Assembly: GCA_027257055.1 (NCBI GenBank)
Contig: JAPVLO010002557.1
Span: 1 to 64,000, forward strand
Direction of reading: 5' to 3'
DNA length: 64,000 bases
Source of the DNA: Cephalopachus bancanus
Taxonomy: Eukaryota > Chordata > Mammalia > Primates > Tarsiidae
The notes below the pieces were generated by a model that did no database searches, was not told the DNA's origin, and was given only the letters and a program-made list of their open reading frames with translations. Shown here in pieces: positions 11,454 through 23,137 of this stretch. Numbering within the stretch: the first letter of the stretch is position 1; each line of letters begins with the position of its first letter. Position numbers and translations under genes: made by a program.

Positions 11454-13385
11454 TTATATATTTTTATTTCATTATCATTTCCAGAGTCAGTTCACCTAAC
11501 TTTGTAAAAAAAAAAACAAAGAAAAATTACATAAAATAGCGAGATTAATAATTATTTAAAATACACTCAAGAATGGTGTCATCTCTGTGTGGGTATAATC
11601 ACTATATCCTCTTGTCATTTCACTTTCTTCCCTTCCATTCTTTTCCTTCTTTCCCATTTCTCCTCTCCCTTTCTTTATTCCTTCCTTTCTTCCTCTTTCC
11701 TTTCTTCTTGAAAAAATTTCAATGCCATGGGGACACTGGATGAATAAGACCCACATCTAGGGGTGTACCTGATTATGCCCATAGAATTTTAAAGTCATGC
11801 AGAGTGCTGAAAATCAGTCATTTCAGCCCATGGTTTTAAAGATAAGAAATTGATATGCTGTACAAAGTGTTTAAATATAAATACTGGTTAGCTTGTTGAA
11901 CTCTCATGTAACATGTATTTTATATCCTTAGTCTGCAGGTAATGTGCAAATTCCTTTTTGCTCCTATTAGAATATAAGCATTATGAGAGTGACAATATTG
12001 TCTTACTCCTGCAAACAAAGAAAGCATGCTTGAAGTTCCAAGAAAAACAGTTGTCATTTTTCTTTTGTTTACTGTTGAATCCCTAGTGCTAGTTCTGTGT
12101 GCAATAAAACATGAATGAACCACCTGGGTCTGTCTTTGGAGCGATTTCAGCAGTAGCTGACAGCATTACAAAGGGTGTTTTCTGTGTGTGTGAGAGTCAG
12201 TGTCTTCCTGACTGTGGTGGCTCCTGGTCCTCCTCCTGGTGGTTGCTAACCTAGGGCCGCTGACTGAGGACACTAGATCTGTGGGCTGGTCCTCACCAGC
12301 TACAGCAGGAGATGTTGTAGCCTCTAACCTCTGAGGTTGAGGGGGATAGAGGTTGGCAAAGAGAGTAGAATTATCCAAAAGAATAAAGAGGATAGAGGTT
12401 CTCAACTGGGGTCGATTCAACAATGTCTAGAGGTAATTTTGGTTGTCACACTAGGGGTTGCATTAGGTGGATAGAGGCTAGGGAAGCTGCTAAACAAGGA
12501 GCACAGGAAAGACCTCCTCAACAGAGAGTCATCTGATGCAATGTGTCAACAGTGCTGAGGATGAGAAACACTGGGCTAGACATTGGGTTGTAGACTTTGT
12601 ACCAAAAAGGAGGTTGTGATCTGTAGACAACTCAAGAACAGTAAACTCATCCCACTTAAATTTCCCCTGGCTTTCACATTCTTGTTTGCTTCCATTACCA
12701 GTGGTTCCCAACACCTGGTAACATCTTGCTCCCTAGCAGTCTCTTGTTTTCTCCCAGCTCTGCCCCTTGGACAGAGAAGAACATCACAGGGAGGGGGCTG
12801 CAGTTTATTCTCCTCATGGTCACCAGCAGAGTTTGCTCCTAACTAACATCACGTCCATGCATTTTAAGTGGCTGAGGCTGGTTCTCGGGTGAGACCTCAA
12901 GTCAATATCTTCTGAAATAGTGGGGGGGGGTCTCTGAGCGTTAATCAAACATCCAAAGGAGCAAAGATTCTACAAATCAAAATAATGCCTGCATTGTTGT
13001 GAGAGGGAAGCAAAAGATTCAGAGAAGGGAAACTAGCCTGACTTTGAGAGAAGGGCCCCAAAGAGGGAGGGAGGGAGGTGGTCAGATCCCAGGTAGGAAA
13101 CAGGAAGTAGGCTGCTGCTGGCACAAGAATGACTGCCAAGGACACTTCCTGGAGGCAACATGCCCATTCTCTCAAACCATCCCCAGAAATTCCAAATATG
13201 CCTTTATAGGAACAAGTACAGGACACGAAAAAGGAGGAGACCATGTTAGAGGAGATCCTGAGAATGAGGGAATGATTATAGGCTGTAACCTCATGGGCAC
13301 AGCACCACCCAGCGGCAGTCCTCACTTTCTGCCGTGGCAGACCAGGATCCTGAGCTGGGTCTTGCCTGATCTGCCTTTTTCTGCC
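11454..13385. other. Intergenic DNA upstream of TRBV3
   Basis: Contains a pyrimidine-rich TTCC/TTCT tract at about 11625-11712 and possibly an L2/MIR-like remnant near 11930-12120. A weak CTCF-like string (CACAGGGAGGGGGCTG, 12785-12800) is about 600 bp upstream of the TRBV3 leader. A decamer-like string (GTAACCTCAT) near 13285 is only a partial match. The overlapping open frames on both strands at 12.9-13.5 kb have no recognisable domain. Confidence 0.45.
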
Positions 13386-13844
13386 ATGGGCTCCAGGCTC
13401 CTCTGCTTTGTGGCCCTCTGCCTCCTGCAAGCAGGTGAGTCCTGAGCACAGGTGGCATGGCCCTGTTTGGGTCCTGAGTCCTTCCACCCTGCCTACCACA
13501 ACAGGCTGCCTCCTGGGACTTGCCTGAGCTCTGCTTCTTTCCTTCCCAGGCCCTGCAGACACAGCTGTTTCTCAGACTCCAAAATACCTCGTCACACTGA
13601 TGGGAAATAAAGAGTCACTTAAGTGTGAACAGAGACTGGGCCATGATGCCATGTACTGGTATAAGCAGGACTCCAAGCAATTTCTGAAGTTAATGTTTAG
13701 ATACAATAATAAGGAACTGATTGCAAACGAATCAGTTCCAAATCGCTTCTCACCTGAATCGCCAGATACAGCTCATTTAAAGCTTCACATCAAATCTCTG
13801 GAACCAGGCGACTCTGCTGCGTATCTTTGTGCCAGCAGTCAAGA
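13386..13844 (+). CDS. TRBV3-like T-cell receptor beta V segment, intact
   Basis: This is the cleanest V segment of the window. Leader exon 13386-13434 encodes MGSRLLCFVALCLLQAG with donor GTGAGT; the intron is 115 bp with acceptor CCCAG. V exon 13550-13844 encodes PADTAVSQTPKYLVTLMGN, SLKCEQ (first Cys), DAMYWYKQDSKQFLKLMF (Trp), ANESVPNRFSPESP, and EPGDSAAYLCASSQ (second Cys). It matches human TRBV3-1 throughout, including the SQTPKYLVT and WYKQDSK motifs. No stop, frameshift or splice defect is present. NES in FR3 is a potential N-glycosylation site. The RSS is good, so it should be rearranged and expressed. Confidence 0.95.
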
Positions 13845-13883
13845 CACAGCCCTGCAGAGTCACTGCCTTCCTGTACATAAACC
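13845..13883 (+). other. 23-RSS of TRBV3-like segment
   Basis: Heptamer CACAGCC at 13845-13851, a 23-base spacer, and nonamer ACATAAACC at 13875-13883. Confidence 0.92.
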
Positions 13884-16471
13884 TCCTGGCTCAGCCAGGA
13901 AGCTCTGGGGGCAATGTGTTCACCAGTGCCCTGAGGCTCTGCTCTGTATTCCCTATTGACCCCCTGATGGAGTTTCAAACCGGTCAGGCAGTTCCACATG
14001 TCATGCACACCGAAGTCTTCTGGAATTCTATCTATCAGCTGCGGTAAGAGTTTGCAATAAAGTCACCGAAGTACTAGGACTCAACACATAAAAAGGGAGC
14101 TTTCCCGTTCAATGAAGAGTTTAACTGATGGAAGAAGCTATTTCTCGTCTTTGTTGTATGTAACATTATGATTGAAAACACACTATTGCTAAAATTGTTT
14201 GGTGAGCACAAGCATAAAAAACAAGGGGGAAGGCAAGTATTTCCAAGATCAAGAGGAAATTTAGATAATCAGTGAGTACTTTGTTTAATAACAACAGTAA
14301 AATTCTTTAAGGAAGCACGAAAGTCCATGGCAAGAGGTAAACTGGCAAGAAAGGATCTGGGAGAAGTCAGTCAAGACCAACTTGCTGCTATGTAGACTCC
14401 TTTCCTTCAAGAAGGATGAATAGCATGATTCTTTCCCAATTCTGACTGAATGTCAACTTTGGGCCCTCACCAAAAGAAGGCAATAACCAGTGGAGGAGGA
14501 TATTGTGAGACATGGAAAGGACTTTGGACACTAATCTCTAGGCAGTAGTTAGCCATTGGAGGGAATCAGCATACTAACTATGTTTCTCCACTCTGGGGAG
14601 TGAATGCCTGGGTCAGAATGCCAACATCTTCCAGTTCTGGGCATCCTTTGAAATCTGTGTCTGACTCTCCAACTTTCCAGAACTTGTCCCCTACTTAGCC
14701 TTATAAAATCTCACCCTCTGCATACACCACTTAGGAGGTGGCCCAGAACAACAACAAAAAAAGGAATATCTTATAACTGTTCTTGAGACTCTATTAGTAC
14801 TCTGTACCCTAAATCCCAGCTGTCTCAGAATCAGTTATGTCTTCTATATTTATCTTCGATCAACACAAACTACTACTGTTTTATAGAGACATGTTTATTT
14901 GAATTTACTTCATGCTAACCATCTCGCTCTTCCTTTTTGCTTCAGACTGCCCTGAGATAATGTTCCTTCTGCAGGTACATGCATAATTCAGATGATGTAA
15001 ACTCACCTTTCTGCCACCACATGCTGGGGGAAATGTTAGCTATAGTTCTCAGGGCAATCAAACCTTTCACTTTTGTTAATTCTTCAAGGTTTCAGTTTAA
15101 ATTCTGCTTTTTTTTTTGGTTTTAAATAATCTTTGGGATTTGGTTTACTGATTGGAAGCCAAGCTATGAAATAAAATTGTATTTATTCCATTTGTTTCTT
15201 TTCTTTGTGGAAAGGTCAAAGTATTTCCTTGCTGAAGTAGATGCCTATTGCAATAATTTTAGTAGTCTTCAAAACAGGGTTGATTTTAGGTCCTCATCTA
15301 AGAATGGAGTATCTCTACGTAGCAGGTTGGAGGTTCATCAAATATGTAACCTATTTAGGGTTTAAGAAGAATAGCCAACCTGCTTTTTTAAAATTATAAT
15401 TACCTGATCCTAAATTTTTTGTTTTAAAGACCACATTGAAAATCGAATACAATTTATACATTAGAAAAATGCTAATAGTTTCCTCTTGACCCAGAACATT
15501 CCTAGTTTAAAAAATTAAAAGATCAATTCTTGACTTAATTCATAGGTAATTTTCCTAACTAGCCCCAACATAGATTTATATATAACAGATTGACAGCCCT
15601 AACTCTAATTTCATAATTACAATTGCCATTACAAAATAGTAATACTTACATAACATTACAACAAATATATGCTACAAATCACTTACAAATTGTGAATCAT
15701 TTCATTTTTGTGTTTATTTGTACCTTCAAATTTTTTAGAATGAAAACCCAATACTGGCATGATGATACATTTTAGGAAAATAGATGATATTCTAGTAACT
15801 ATAAGGTCAAAAAGCATTAACAGTTTACATAGTGATGTAGAAAGTACCCATAGGAAGTCATCTAGCTTGTTCCAAGTTGAAAAGTTACCTGCAAGACTGA
15901 TGAAACTGGTCTGATTTCTGGCATTTTAGAAATAGATCTTTGGAAATCATTTCACTTCAGTCCACCTGATTTAATAGACGAGGAACTATGGCATCATATA
16001 TATAAAAGGATTAATCTCTAAAATATTGATTGCATTTCTTAGACTTCATATAAGACCCATTTTTATTCCCTAGTGGTTATCTGTGAATATGTTTGCTTGC
16101 CCGGATCAAATACAATTCAGTGGGTGATAATGTTGGTGTTTTTATGCTTGCTTCTAGCTATTGCTCAGTGAGTGTTTGTTGAACAATTCAAGATGGCACA
16201 TAAGCTCTGGAGGGGCTGGAAGACCACCAACAGATGGTCATTACTAAGGATATAGAAGCCAATTTCTGCGAGAGAAGATACAGAAAGTCCTAGGTGTGTG
16301 GGTGACTGGTGTGACGCTCTTTATTGTTCCTGATGCTTCCTTCCTCTTCATTCTCCACTGGCTTTTCAAACCCCTCCCAGTGGCTCTGGTCTGCAGAACT
16401 AGGGACAGGTCTGGATGGCTTTAGCAGGGTCCCTGAGCAGCCTGCGGTCTGGGTAATGTGCTACTTTGGGA
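13884..16471. other. TRBV3-TRBV4 spacer
   Basis: AT-rich DNA with no recognisable gene or clear repeat family. The short open frames around 15.2 and 16.3 kb have no family features. Confidence 0.45.
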
Positions 16472-16487
16472 CCTCAGGAAGGAGCTG
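16472..16487 (+). promoter_or_regulatory. CTCF-like motif upstream of TRBV4
   Basis: CCTCAGGAAGGAGCTG partly fits the CTCF core. It lies about 1.05 kb upstream of the TRBV4-like leader. The surrounding text (a 'taatgtgct' string, then this motif, then 'gctgtg') parallels that at 2.08-2.12 kb upstream of TRBV1, suggesting a shared upstream module. Confidence 0.4.
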
Positions 16488-17139
16488 TGCTAAAATGAAA
16501 CCTCCAAGGCTAGGCTTGGGGAAGGGGGAGTGGGAGTGAACAGAGGGAAGGAGGAGGAGGGAAGCTAGCCATAGGGTATCATCCTTGCACCAACTGGGAG
16601 AACCAGGATCGACTATAGACATTTCAGGCACACTAATTCAATTTCGAATCCATTTCCCTCTGTCCTACACCACATACCTGGTACTGTTCTCTAGGAATTC
16701 TGTGTAGCTATTTGCTTTAAGCCCAGCAAACTTATCCTTTCATGCACCCTTTAGCACCCTTCCTAGTGCCTGCTTCCTGGTTTGTGTCACTGTCAGGAAT
16801 TTGAATGATGGGCACTGGTACAGATTGGAACTGCAATCATCCTACCATCCTCCCTCCACAAAGTTGGGCAAAGAGGACTTCATTAAGCTTAGACACAGTG
16901 GGAAGCAGCACTTCGAGTGATGCTTTTCTGCATGACTAAGCAGGGGTGGAGGACGTCCCTTGAAGAGGAAATGGTCTGCTGCTGAAAGGAGTTCCAGGAA
17001 GAACTGGAGATGCAGGGGGAGCTACATAACGAGGAGGACAGCTGAGAGCAAACAAGCAACCATCAGAGGACCATCCTTGAGGAGTAAAAAGCCGGCTCTG
17101 CTCTTCCTGACCAGCCCGTTCATCTCAGCTCAGTCAATT

Positions 17140-17310
17140 TTTGTAGATTAAAAAAATAGTTTATTTAAAATTAGAGAGCGAGAGGTAAGGGAGAGAAAAG
17201 ATTCACCTCCCCGAGTTGGGGAAGGGGGCCTAAGCCAGGAAGCATGGCGACAGCCATAGCTCAAAAAGCACATGGCCACACCAGAGTCTAGCAAGGCAAT
17301 GGCCAGCCCA
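17140..17310. repeat. LTR-type repeat fragment next to TRBV4 promoter
   Basis: This piece is clearly homologous to about 35540-35700: both run from 'gagagaaaagattcacctcc' or a close variant through 'ccacaccagagtctagcaag'. It ends about 90 bp upstream of the TRBV4 promoter decamer. The longer copy at 35.4-36.1 kb begins with a TTTATTTA-rich region like the polyadenylation side of an LTR read backwards. I infer a retroviral LTR or similar element; the family is not identified. Confidence 0.6.
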
Positions 17311-17402
17311 ATCAACTTAAATTCACCATCTCTCAGAAACTATAAAGGGTGTAAAAGGGAGAGAAATAAATATCTCCTGGGTCTGGGGAAAGTGTCAGAA
17401 CT

Positions 17403-17412
17403 AGTGACATCA
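17403..17412 (+). promoter_or_regulatory. TRBV promoter decamer (CRE-like)
   Basis: AGTGACATCA, followed by CAG, is the conserved CRE-like decamer of TRBV promoters (known to bind CREB/ATF-family factors). It sits about 115 bp upstream of the TRBV4 ATG. Confidence 0.75.
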
Positions 17413-17527
17413 CAGAAAAACAACAACAACAACAAAAGACACCAACCAGGGCTAAAGAGACCAGGGCCCAACCCCTCCCCCCAGAGCTTCCTAGTGAGAC
17501 AATACCCATCTCAGACCAGACTCTACC

Positions 17528-17980
17528 ATGGGCTGCAATCTGCTCTGCTTTGTTGTTCTCTGTCTGCTGGGAGTAGGTGAGTCTTGGACTTAAATGGGCT
17601 GTCTGTGAACTCCACACCTTTTCCTTGTTGCTGCAGCAAAACTTTCCTCCTGGACTCTGTCTGAATTTTGTTCCTTTCCCCACACAGTCCCCATGGACAC
17701 TGGAATTACTCAGACACCAAAACATCTTGTCATGGGAAGGACAAATAAGAAGTCTTTGAAATGTGAATAGCACCTGGGACATAATGCTATGTATTGGTAT
17801 AAACAGAGTGCTAAGAAGCCACTGGAGCTCATGTTTGTCTACAACGTTAGGGAAATGTCTGCAAATGAGACTGTGTCGTCGCTTCTCACCTGAATGCCCT
17901 GACAACTCTCACTTATACCTTCATCTAGACTCCCTGGGGCCAGCAGACTCAGCCATGTATCTCTGTGCCAGCAGCCAAGA
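17528..17980 (+). pseudogene. TRBV4-like V segment with a stop and a frameshift
   Basis: Leader exon 17528-17576 encodes MGCNLLCFVVLCLLGV with donor GTGAGT. V exon 17688-17980 begins PMDTGITQTPKHLVMGRTN, matching human TRBV4. There are two lesions. TAG at 17768-17770 (KCE*HLG) replaces the CAG codon expected from human TRBV4 (KCEQH). A 2-base loss near 17874-17882 (between NETV and SRFSPECP) shifts the frame. Downstream of that, in the shifted frame, [32 protein letters not shown] is fully conserved. First Cys, Trp, second Cys and RSS are otherwise intact, so inactivation looks relatively recent. An LTR-type repeat abuts its promoter. Confidence 0.92.
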
Positions 17981-18019
17981 CACAGCCCTACAAAGTCACC
18001 ACCTCCCTGTGCACAAACC
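17981..18019 (+). other. 23-RSS of TRBV4-like pseudogene
   Basis: Heptamer CACAGCC at 17981-17987, a 23-base spacer, and nonamer GCACAAACC at 18011-18019. Confidence 0.92.
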
Positions 18020-18400
18020 TTTGGGGCCAGCCAGGAAGCTGTGGGAGGAAGCTAAAGGCTCTGTTGAACATTTCCCATACAAACCCAGGCAAAAATTGCA
18101 GAACGTAATACCACCTGCTAATCTGACCCATATGGCAACTTTACATTCTGTGCACATACTTAGAGTGTGGGTTTCCTTTTACCTCACCAGGACTCTGCCC
18201 TTTCAACTGATACAAAAATAAATAAACATATTAAGATATTTAAAGAATGCCTTTTGAAATCATAAAATAAAACAAGCATGCTGAAAAGGGATTGTCTAGT
18301 TTTAGATTTTATAAGAATCTTCTTAACAATGACTGTGCCACTGCAGAGTCATACTCTGCCCTCGGCCAGAACTCTGTCCTGTCAGGAGGCATGCTGTGCG

Positions 18401-18562
18401 TGGGTCTCTGGTCATCAGCAGTGCAAGTGGGGAGATGTTGTGACATCACAGTCACAGGTGCATTTGCAGACTCAGGAGACTCCACGGGAGTGGAAGCCCT
18501 AGTGCCATAGTGAACACCGATGTCCCAAGGCTCAGCCCCCATGTGTCGTGGAGGGTGCAGGA
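18401..18562 (-). promoter_or_regulatory. Inverted V-promoter fragment
   Basis: Read on the minus strand, about 18401-18470 closely matches 19300-19365 upstream of the next V relic. Both contain ACTGTGATGTCACAA, then CTCCCCACTT, then CTGCTGATGACCAGAGACCC. Similarity resumes at 18541-18562, which in reverse complement resembles 19271-19293, with about 70 extra bases between. No leader exon follows on the minus strand. It is therefore an orphan promoter module (CRE-like decamer included) in inverted orientation between TRBV4 and the 19.4-kb relic. Confidence 0.7.
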
Positions 18563-19312
18563 CTGTGTTCAGACACTTCAGGTTTGGTGGTTTCCAAGCT
18601 TCTCCTTCTCAGGAACCATGGGGTCTTTTCCAAAATAGGTTGTTGATACCCATAGTCAAGCAGCACTGGATTCTGGAGATTCAGAGAAAAAGACTTCTAG
18701 GCAGAAGGTCCAGAGCAGGAGCCAAGGAGAGAACAGTAGGAGACTTACCCTTTAGGAGATGGGTTTGAGAAATGTGTATCTATTTTAATCAATTCTATTC
18801 TGCATTCTAGTTTGTGTATTCTCCAATTGGCTTTTTTACACTCAAAACTAGAGCCTGAATCCTAGCTCTGATCAAAGCTCCAAATCTGCACAGATACCCT
18901 CTCTGACTTCTGCAGCCAGCAAATAAGCCTCTGTCTTCTCCTGTTGCCTCAGAGCCCTGGATCCTGGACTGGACACTTCCTGACTCATCCAGTATCCTTT
19001 CCTTGATCTGAAATGCCCCTATGGTTTCAGGTTTCTGCTCCTCACTGGATTTCCTCCTTATATGAACACTCAAGGAGTTATTTACTCCCTTTGGTCTCTC
19101 TATTTCCGATGAGTTAAATCAACAATGCCTCTGGAGTGCGGCCCTACATTGGCCTTTAGAGAGAAGAGTGGGTTCTGGAGGTGCTCCTCAGGTCTTAACC
19201 GAGTCTAGTCCTCCTCAAACCTGTTTCCTGAGAGCCCCTTTAAGCCATAATATTTCACACAGGACCCAAATCCTGTACCCTCCAGAACACATCGGCGCTG
19301 TGCATATGAAAC

Positions 19313-19322
19313 TGTGATGTCA
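19313..19322 (+). promoter_or_regulatory. TRBV promoter decamer (CRE-like)
   Basis: TGTGATGTCA, followed by CA, about 75 bp upstream of the relic leader at 19397. It is one base from the consensus AGTGATGTCA. Confidence 0.65.
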
Positions 19323-19396
19323 CAAGGTCTCCCCACTTAAACTGCTGATGACCAGAGACCCAGATGGGAATGGCTTCAGCCCCACACAACCCTTCC

Positions 19397-19859
19397 AGGG
19401 ACAGTAGGCTTCCATGCTGGATGATCTTTGGTCTCTTGGGAGCAGGTGAGTGCTAAGACTGCTTGGGAAATTCCCATCCTGTGTCTACCTAAGGCTGATT
19501 CCAAACATTTGCCTCTTTTTTTCCTGGTCTTTGTTTTCTCCACAGGACACATGGAACCTAGAGTCAGCCAAACCCCTAGTCCACTATACCTGACATTGAC
19601 AGAACATGTACCTGAGATGGGACCCTATTTCATTTACCTCTGTTGGTACCTACAGACCCTGGAAAGGTGAGTGGAGTTTCTGATTTCTTTCAGTGACAAG
19701 TTTTTTTGTTTTTGTTTTGTTTTTCAGAGAAGGCAGACTTTCCTCAAGGACAGATTCTCAGCTGAGATGCCTGCCTGATCATATTCCACTCTGAGGATCC
19801 AGCCTGCACAACTGAGGGACTCAGCTGTGTATCTTTGGGCTGCAGCTCATCTCTAGCCT
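19397..19859 (+). pseudogene. Relic TRBV segment, subgroup uncertain (TRBV7/12/17 clade)
   Basis: The leader exon 19397-19445 aligns with other V leaders (RLPCWMIFGLLGAG) but its start codon reads AGG instead of ATG. The donor GTGAGT is intact. The V exon from 19546 encodes HMEPRVSQTPSPLYLTLTEH, then CWYLQTLER, but the region of the first Cys is rearranged (about 19610-19650). An extra block containing a T-rich tract, 'gttttgtttttcag', interrupts the middle (about 19664-19740). FR3 then continues FLKDRFSAEMPA, stop, SYSTLRIQPAQLRDSAVYL, and the second Cys is replaced by Trp (LWAAAHL*). MEP-VSQTP recalls human TRBV17, while the FR3 recalls TRBV12; I cannot choose. Clearly non-functional. Confidence 0.8.
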
Positions 19860-19898
19860 CACAGAGACATTTCCTGCCCTTACCTAAACTTCACAATT
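19860..19898 (+). other. Degenerate RSS of the 19.4-kb relic
   Basis: A heptamer-like CACAGAG at 19860-19866 follows the V exon, but no good nonamer occurs at 23-base spacing (TTCACAATT at 19890). Probably inactive. Confidence 0.4.
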
Positions 19899-22800
19899 TC
19901 TTTTTCTCCAGACACTTGACAGCTTTTTCCTACCTTGGAATGGGGCAGGGGAGACGTGTGGTTGGGGCTACAGGTGCAAAAATTAACCCTAACAGCCCAA
20001 ATGATAAATAGAAATAGGATATCTGGGGCTAAGGTGTTAGGGAAATGATACAGGCACCATAGAATGTGGCCGTGGACCTCAAAGATGGGTCAAATGTAGC
20101 CAAGTGAGTGACCACACAAGCCTAGAAGGGAGCCTCTGCATCCTTTTCTTGTGCTCCAGTTTTTTTTTCCTTATTCAGCAAAACATGCCTTCCATCTTTC
20201 AAAAGAGAAGGGCTTAGAGAGCAGACAAGGGATGTCCATGGGTGGGGGGAGGTTGTCAGAGATCCTCAACTGGAAACTTTCCAGAAGGTGAAGGATCCAG
20301 ATGTCAGAGTCTGAGTACTGGCAGTGGAGGAATGTTCTGTGACAGTAGATAACAGAGGCAGAGACACATCAGGACACTGCCACCGAGGACAGGGAGTTCC
20401 TTGGGGATCAGTGGTGCCTGTGTATGTGTGAGCTCACACTATTGGGCCACTGCTGCGGAGTCAGCAGGAATTCAGGAATCCAGGCCAACAGGAGGGTTTG
20501 AATCGATGCCCACACAGCACCATGTGTTGACAGAAGCATGGCAGGAGTGAAACGCTCCCTCTCAGTATGACTTGTGGAAACAAGACCGACGTCTCAAAGT
20601 CTAAGAAACTATGATTCTTGAACAATTGTTGGGGGAGATTGTGTAGAAAATGCCACACAAGGGAAATACTGGATTTCCTACTAAAAAGGCAAGGAGAATT
20701 CAAATATTCAATTGGAAATATATATATATAGCAATATATAGCAGGATTTATTGAGAAGACAGAAAATCTCCCACAGGGAGAGGGGACCCAAGGGGGTTGC
20801 CCTCAATTAGAAATATTAACAAGATATGATGTGCTAGGCTGGTTGAGTATATCAAATTGCTTATACACTTATTTATTCATCCACTCATTCATTCATTCAT
20901 TCATTCGTTCATTCATTCATTCATTCATTCATTCTAGAGACAAAAGATTCCCTACTCCAATATATTGGGAATCTGTTTGGTATACTACAGGGATCTCAAG
21001 ATTTCAGAAGAAGAATCCTTCACAAGCTCATATACAATGCAGGAACGAGTCCAAACTGGTCAGGACAGACGCTCTTCTTCCTGCTATGATGTCACCAACT
21101 CCTCTAGGAAGGGTTTCTGGGACCATTAAAACAAAAAATACCACAGAGAACATGCACAATTTGAAAAAGACAGATATTCTTATATTTTTAGGATGAGCAT
21201 ATAATTTATCATCCAAAGTGGAACACATTTGCTAACAAAGAGGATGCTATTAATAATGGCACTTGAGCAGCCGACACAGCATGCAACCTGTGTTAACCCA
21301 TCCATGTCCCATCCTGGAGTTTCAACTTAATAGTCCTGGGCAAGAAAAGGAAGAGGCTTCAGTTTTGCCTGGATTCCCAGGCTTCTCGGTTGTGGCCCTT
21401 TTTCTCCTGGAGGCAAGGGCTCTGGAATGCAGATGGGATACTCCTGTCCCAGATTTGGAAGGCCTCCACTCCAGGCCTCTCTTTGAGGCTGTAATGTCAG
21501 GCTCTGTAATGTGCAGGGCTATATCTCCAGCTTCTGACTCTTTTCCCTACCACCCTTGTAGCCCTGTGCCAGCTATCTTGCCACAGCTTTAGACAGGCAC
21601 CTCCTCACTGCAGAAATGGTAGTCACAAGTCACAGGGTGATGCCCTGAGTGGTGTGAGTCTTCATCCAGAGTCTGCTCCACTGGGCTAGGGTCCCCAAAA
21701 CCACAGGTCCAGGTGAATTTCCTGTTGTCTCAGCCTGCCTTCTTTAAGGTTTCTTTGGTCCTTCCTTCTGGAGAGAACGATACTCACTTTCCTCTACAAA
21801 GGAAAAAAATCTCTAATTTTATCTTACTATCAGGTAGAGTCTCTTTAGCTTTTCCCCCTCCTATACTCTGTCTTTCTTTTGAGCACTGATTGAAACTCCA
21901 TGTCATTTCACTGGTTAGTCCTATTTCCTCTCACTGCTGTGTCTCTCCTCACATTGAGCTCGAGGCTTTGGCTAACACAGATCCAATTTTATTATCTTTA
22001 ATGCACTGAGGACAGCATCTACTTTTTAAAAATTTTATTTATTAATTTATTTTTAATTTTATTGTAAAGATGTGGGGTACAATTCAGGACTAGGTATACA
22101 AGTGGTCATTGTGCAGGTAAAGTTTGGGCCTTCTTTTGTGCATTGTTATAGAGATTGGGTATAACTTATTTTTAAAATGTCAAGTGCATGATAAGTGATC
22201 CTTAAAGGATAGGTATTCTGATGATAGATTTTTTTCAAGGGTATTCTTCCACTTTCTACATGATCATCTTTGCTCCATATATATTCTGTCTCAGGGCACT
22301 GGATGCTGAGCAGGACCTAGTAAGAGTTTTGGTTGGAGAAGATAAAAATATCTCTAGTTTGGGAGATGGCTGGTGATGATGGTTGCAAAACAATGTCAGT
22401 GTAGTTAACAGTGAAGTTCGTTTAAAAATAGTTACTATACGTACCCGACATATTTATAAAATAAATAAAAAATAAAAATAGCTAATATGGTAAATGTTAT
22501 GTATCACAGTAAGAACATTAAAACATAGTTTAAACAATACTTTAGAAAAGACTATACTTGAATAAAGAAGAGTTTTACTCCAGAGAAAAGGATTATGTAA
22601 CCATAATTTTGTGTGCAGAAAAATAAAATATTAGTGTTTTAGTAGCTGACATCATATTTCTTAGGAAGAAAAATATTGTTGAGTGGAATATTTTGATGTA
22701 AGTGCTGGATATGAGAGGTAAACCTCAAGGACATTGTTCTATATAGCACAGGTAGAAAAATGAGGAGATACTGGGAAGTCTTGGAAGGGAGTGTAATAGT

Positions 22801-23137
22801 TAAGAATTGGAAGAAAATGGTGAAAAGCTGTGTTCTGTGTCATAAGATTCCTAGGCAGCACTCCTCAAATATTCATAAGACTGTACTAAACTCACCAATA
22901 CTTGATGTACATGATTTTTTTTGGAAAGTTAAGGAGAGTCTTAGCTTTATGGCCAGGTAATGTGACCGGATTAGAGAGGACCCAGAGAATATGAACATCC
23001 ATGGAGATGATGAGAAATCCTGGGAAAGCCTTTGGATTTCCACAGATTTTGGAATTTACAGGCTATAGGAAATTTCACCTAGATCTTTAAGAAGAGAGAA
23101 TTTCCCAAGGCTTATCTGGATTACACAGTTGTCAATT
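19899..23137. other. Intergenic DNA between the 19.4-kb relic and the Alu
   Basis: No gene was found. A (CATT)n repeat in it is listed separately. AT-rich stretches near 22.0-22.6 kb resemble old transposon-derived sequence, but I cannot name a family. Confidence 0.45.
20871..20935 (+). repeat. (CATT)n tetranucleotide repeat
   Basis: Tandem ATTC/CATT units, with a single CGTT variant; the source of a spurious open frame of Phe-Ile-His-Ser repeats. Confidence 0.95.

Noticed and set aside
12945..13562. Long open frames on both strands upstream of and overlapping the TRBV3 leader (205 codons minus, 148 codons plus)
   Set aside because: Neither has any recognisable domain, and they overlap each other and the TRBV3 leader exon. 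The plus-strand frame simply reads through into the leader. Chance open frames.
17333..17905. 190-codon minus-strand open frame across TRBV4
   Set aside because: It is antisense to a clear V pseudogene and contains low-complexity runs from the CAA repeat; no family features.
20871..20935. Tandem tetranucleotide repeat considered as a CRISPR-like array
   Set aside because: A simple CATT microsatellite without spacers; the genome is vertebrate.
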